From Desulfuromonadaceae bacterium (GTDB taxonomy: Bacteria > Desulfobacterota > Desulfuromonadia > Geobacterales > Pseudopelobacteraceae): DNA of 64,000 bases. Where the stretch lies: positions 1 through 64,000 of the forward strand of contig JAQUIT010000005.1 of NCBI GenBank assembly GCA_028681335.1. Direction: 5' to 3'. Positions within the stretch are counted from its first letter, which is position 1. Each line of letters opens with the position of its first letter. The translations under genes and the position numbers were made by a program. Shown one piece after another: positions 61,768 to 64,000 of this stretch. The notes under the pieces were generated by a model. It ran no database searches and had not been told where the DNA came from. It saw only the letters and a list, made by a program, of their open reading frames with translations.

Positions 61768-62661
61768 ATGGATAAGAATCAGATGATAGAACGGGCCGAA
61801 ATATTGGTGGGGGCTGTTGATGATCTTCCCACCATACCGATTGTCGCAACCAAGGTACTGCAACTGCTTGATGACCCGGATGTCAGCGTTGAAGAGATCG
61901 CCGATCTGATGCTGTCAGACCAGGTCATGACGGCACGGGTCATGAAACTGATGAACTCGCCTGTCTACAAGCCGTCACAGGAAATAACCTCTCTGAAACG
62001 CGCCCTGGTATACCTCGGGTTACGCCACGTCCGCGAGCTGGCTCTGACAACATCGGTTATCAACGCGTTCGATGGGACATCAGGAGCGCTTGAGCTCAAT
62101 GCGTTCTGGGAGCACTCCTTCGGGGTCGGCATGGTATCTAAAATCATCGCCCAGAAGATCGGTTATCAAGACCTTGAAAAAGCTTATATTGCTGGAATCA
62201 TCCATGATCTCGGCGAAGTTTTTTTAAGCAACTTCCTTCGAGACCCCTTTCTTGAGGTGTTGGAACACATCAAAGTCCATCCGGTGAAACTCGTCGATGC
62301 TGAAGCAGAACTGCTCGGCACAACCCACTGCGAAATAGGCCTCTGTATGGCACGCAAATGGAATTTTCCTGATGCCTACTGCGACGTCATTGCTTATCAC
62401 CACTCTCCTGGCGAGGCCACCGTTGATCCGATTTTATGTGCCATCGTCAATCTCGCCGATCTATTCTGTACGGTTCGTGAATTGAACTACGGAGGCCGTG
62501 AATGGATCAGCTTCAACTTAAGTGATGAGGAAGCCTGGACCATTCTCAAGAATGAGTCGCCGGCTTTTGCAGATATGGATGTAGAGCGTTTCTGTTATGA
62601 ACTTGATGATGCCATTCCCGATGTCAAGGAGCTGGTATCCTCTATCTTCAGTCCATCATGA
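61768..62661 (+). CDS. HDOD-domain protein
   Basis: A 297-aa protein with an HDOD (HD-related output) domain over about residues 12-225: LPTIPIVATKVLQLLDDPDVSVEEIADLM and AYIAGIIHDLGEVFLSNF, with H and D ligands as in HD hydrolases but no full HD-GYP motif. A helical tail follows. HDOD proteins are found in che operons and signalling clusters of deltaproteobacteria, mostly with unknown or regulatory roles. It lies 18 bp after cheR and 87 bp before cheB. Confidence 0.85.
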   Translation: MDKNQMIERAEILVGAVDDLPTIPIVATKVLQLLDDPDVSVEEIADLMLSDQVMTARVMKLMNSPVYKPSQEITSLKRALVYLGLRHVRELALTTSVINAFDGTSGALELNAFWEHSFGVGMVSKIIAQKIGYQDLEKAYIAGIIHDLGEVFLSNFLRDPFLEVLEHIKVHPVKLVDAEAELLGTTHCEIGLCMARKWNFPDAYCDVIAYHHSPGEATVDPILCAIVNLADLFCTVRELNYGGREWISFNLSDEEAWTILKNESPAFADMDVERFCYELDDAIPDVKELVSSIFSPS

Positions 62662-62748
62662 CCCTGAAAACAGGAACTAAGTGTGTGAACGAATTATCTG
62701 CAGAAACCGCAGAGAATCATTTCTAACTTACTAAAAGGCGATTCACTG

Positions 62749-63837
62749 ATGATACTACCGCAGCAAGCAAAAACCCGCATACTGATCGTCGATGATTCAT
62801 CCTTCATGCGTATGGCTATCCGCAGTGTCCTGTCAAAGGAACCATCCTTTGACATTGTCGGCACCGCAGCAGACGGAGTAGAAGGGGTTGAAAAAGCCAT
62901 TGCCCTCAAACCGGACCTCATCACAATGGATGTAGAAATGCCGCGCATGGACGGCATTGCCGCCTTGAAACAGATCATGGCCAAGGCACCGACCAAAGTC
63001 ATAATGGTATCAACCCTGACCAACGAAGGAGCCAAATCGACATTCGAAGCACTTGATGCCGGAGCGCTTGACTATATTCCAAAGAACGTAACTGACTCGT
63101 CTGACGCCCAGAATGCTTTCCGCCAGGAGCTTATGCGCAAGGTCAAGGAAGCTATTGCATCGCGCATACACCGCACAACCGGTTCCGCTCACACGTTAGT
63201 GCGACCTGCGACTCCAACGCCGCAGGCACCACAACGGCCAACGTCATCAAAGTTCCTCGGAAAGAAAATTCAGTACGTCGGCATCGGCGCATCTACCGGC
63301 GGTCCCGTCGCGCTGCAGGAAGTTCTCTCCCGTATTCCGGTCAATTTCCCGTACGGTATAATGGTCGGTATTCACATGCCAAAAGCCTTCACAGGTCCAT
63401 ATGCAGACAGGCTCAACGCCAAATGTTCCATGACCATTCGCGAAGCGGTCGATGGTGACATTCTCAAGCCGGGGTTGGCTCTGATTGCACCTGGTGGCAT
63501 GCATACGACGCTGGTTCGTCAAGGGTCCCATATCGTTGTCAAGACTCAGCCAACCAGTTCATATCCTCAGTATGTATACATCCCCTCTGTCGACCTGATG
63601 ATTTCGAGTATGGCTGAAGCGACCAACGGGGCAATGCTAGGGGTAATTTTGACCGGCATGGGCAATGACGGCTTCAAAGGGATGCAACTGCTTAAACAGA
63701 AGGGTGGAGTGACCATTGCACAGGATGAGGCAAGCTCAACTATTTACGGCATGCCAAAAGCCTGTGTTGACGGAGGAGTTGCTGATGAAGTGCTACCGCT
63801 CGGACAGATAGGATTTGAGATATCCAAGTTTATGTAA
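62749..63837 (+). CDS. cheB: Chemotaxis response regulator methylesterase CheB
   Basis: Removes methyl or amide groups from receptors. It is 362 aa long. The receiver has D15 and D16, phosphorylated D61 (LITMDVEMPRMDG) and SALDYIPK-type lysine (DYIPKN). A linker follows at about 140-175. The catalytic domain has GASTGGP (serine), GIHMPKAFTGPYADRL (histidine) and LTGMGNDGFKGM (aspartate). It is the last gene of the che operon. ATG 62749 has a weak ribosome site (AAAAGG, 12 bases). Confidence 0.95.
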   Translation: MILPQQAKTRILIVDDSSFMRMAIRSVLSKEPSFDIVGTAADGVEGVEKAIALKPDLITMDVEMPRMDGIAALKQIMAKAPTKVIMVSTLTNEGAKSTFEALDAGALDYIPKNVTDSSDAQNAFRQELMRKVKEAIASRIHRTTGSAHTLVRPATPTPQAPQRPTSSKFLGKKIQYVGIGASTGGPVALQEVLSRIPVNFPYGIMVGIHMPKAFTGPYADRLNAKCSMTIREAVDGDILKPGLALIAPGGMHTTLVRQGSHIVVKTQPTSSYPQYVYIPSVDLMISSMAEATNGAMLGVILTGMGNDGFKGMQLLKQKGGVTIAQDEASSTIYGMPKACVDGGVADEVLPLGQIGFEISKFM

Positions 63838-63859
63838 TCGGGCAAGACATAGTTGTGAT

Positions 63860-63902
63860 AAATGTTGAAGGGCGGCCAATCACAGGCCGCCCTTCAACAT
63901 TT
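63860..63902. terminator. Bidirectional-type terminator after cheB
   Basis: A perfect 18-bp inverted repeat with a 7-base loop (left arm begins AAATGTTGAAGG, 63860-63877; right arm 63885-63902) lies between the end of cheB and the convergent gene's stop. Only three T follow on the plus strand, but the stem is very stable, so it probably stops both transcripts. Confidence 0.75.
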
Positions 63903-64000
63903 AACGATCAGCGTACACAACCAGCCCTGTCCCTGAAACCTCGACCCGGCAGTTCGAAAACCCACGGCGCTTGAGGCGAAACATGATCAACGGGGCTACC
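63901..64000 (-). CDS. C-terminal end of an unknown minus-strand gene
   Basis: The frame enters from beyond 64000 and stops at 63901-63903. The visible 32 residues include PLIMFRLKRRGFSNC and GTGLVVYADR, basic and without known motifs. A convergent partner of cheB with a shared terminator supports it being real. I do not recognise the family from this fragment. Confidence 0.5.
   Translation of the reverse strand, partial: VAPLIMFRLKRRGFSNCRVEVSGTGLVVYADR

Noticed and set aside
1..64000. CRISPR array or defence system
   Set aside because: No regularly spaced repeats, Cas motifs or known defence gene sets were found on either strand.

Overview
The window looks like chromosomal DNA of a Geobacter-type deltaproteobacterium (Desulfuromonadota, near Geobacter / Pelobacter propionicus). 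This is inferred from gene content: system II cytochrome c maturation, many hybrid sensor kinases and sigma-54 activators, a Cache-domain chemoreceptor, anaerobic-type cobalamin genes, and an HDOD gene inside a che operon. No rRNA or species-specific marker is present, so the genus is not certain.

Layout. 1-950: 3' end of an IS3-family transposase, a small unknown gene, and a tRNA-Gly(GCC) with its own strong promoter and terminator. 952-4096 (minus): three membrane-associated glycosyltransferases. 4194-6425 (minus): the ccsA-type/resB cytochrome c assembly pair. 6650-8396 (plus): a small membrane protein and succinate-semialdehyde dehydrogenase. 8484-14185 (plus): a sulfur block of Rrf2 regulator, cysK, two trans-sulfuration PLP enzymes, a ThiS-ThiF fusion and mnmA. 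Two matching palindromic sites suggest that the Rrf2 protein controls itself and cysK.

14202-16920: a helical-repeat protein of unknown role and a short, apparently C-terminally clipped MuiA-like exported protein, divergently arranged. 16908-27167 (minus): a signalling block, probably one or two operons, with a Cache chemoreceptor, a PAS kinase, a lone receiver, a REC-PAS-GGDEF-EAL protein, a membrane hybrid kinase, a TusA-like sulfur carrier and a second hybrid kinase. A well-spaced sigma-54 promoter lies upstream of the chemoreceptor, and a sigma-54 activator gene is next door. 29318-31779: a PpiC-type foldase, then a divergent CheY and a CheX-like phosphatase that carries four exact 29-residue MshEN-like repeats.

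31885-42389 (minus): a tightly coupled polysaccharide operon (fcl, flippase, methyltransferase, four glycosyltransferases, YfhO-type membrane protein, TrmN6-like methylase). 42447-45366: DUF190 and CrcB (fluoride export), nikR, and an orphan cbiQ-cbiO pair. 45471-50006 (minus): an unknown conserved protein, then murI, a GerMN protein and metH. 50223-51464 (plus): glgC. 51572-55926 (minus): cobalamin genes cobD, cbiB and a cobJ/cbiH-cbiP fusion. 56027-58258 (minus): a sigma-54 activator with a poorly conserved receiver and a lytic transglycosylase. 58520-63837 (plus): cheW-cheA-cheR-HDOD-cheB. A perfect 18-bp inverted repeat separates it from the tail of a minus-strand gene at the right edge.

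The most unusual points are the MshEN-CheX fusion beside its likely CheY, the TusA-like protein translationally coupled between two cysteine-rich hybrid kinases, and the ThiS-ThiF fusion in a cysteine/methionine block. Functional links are inferences from sequence and gene order.
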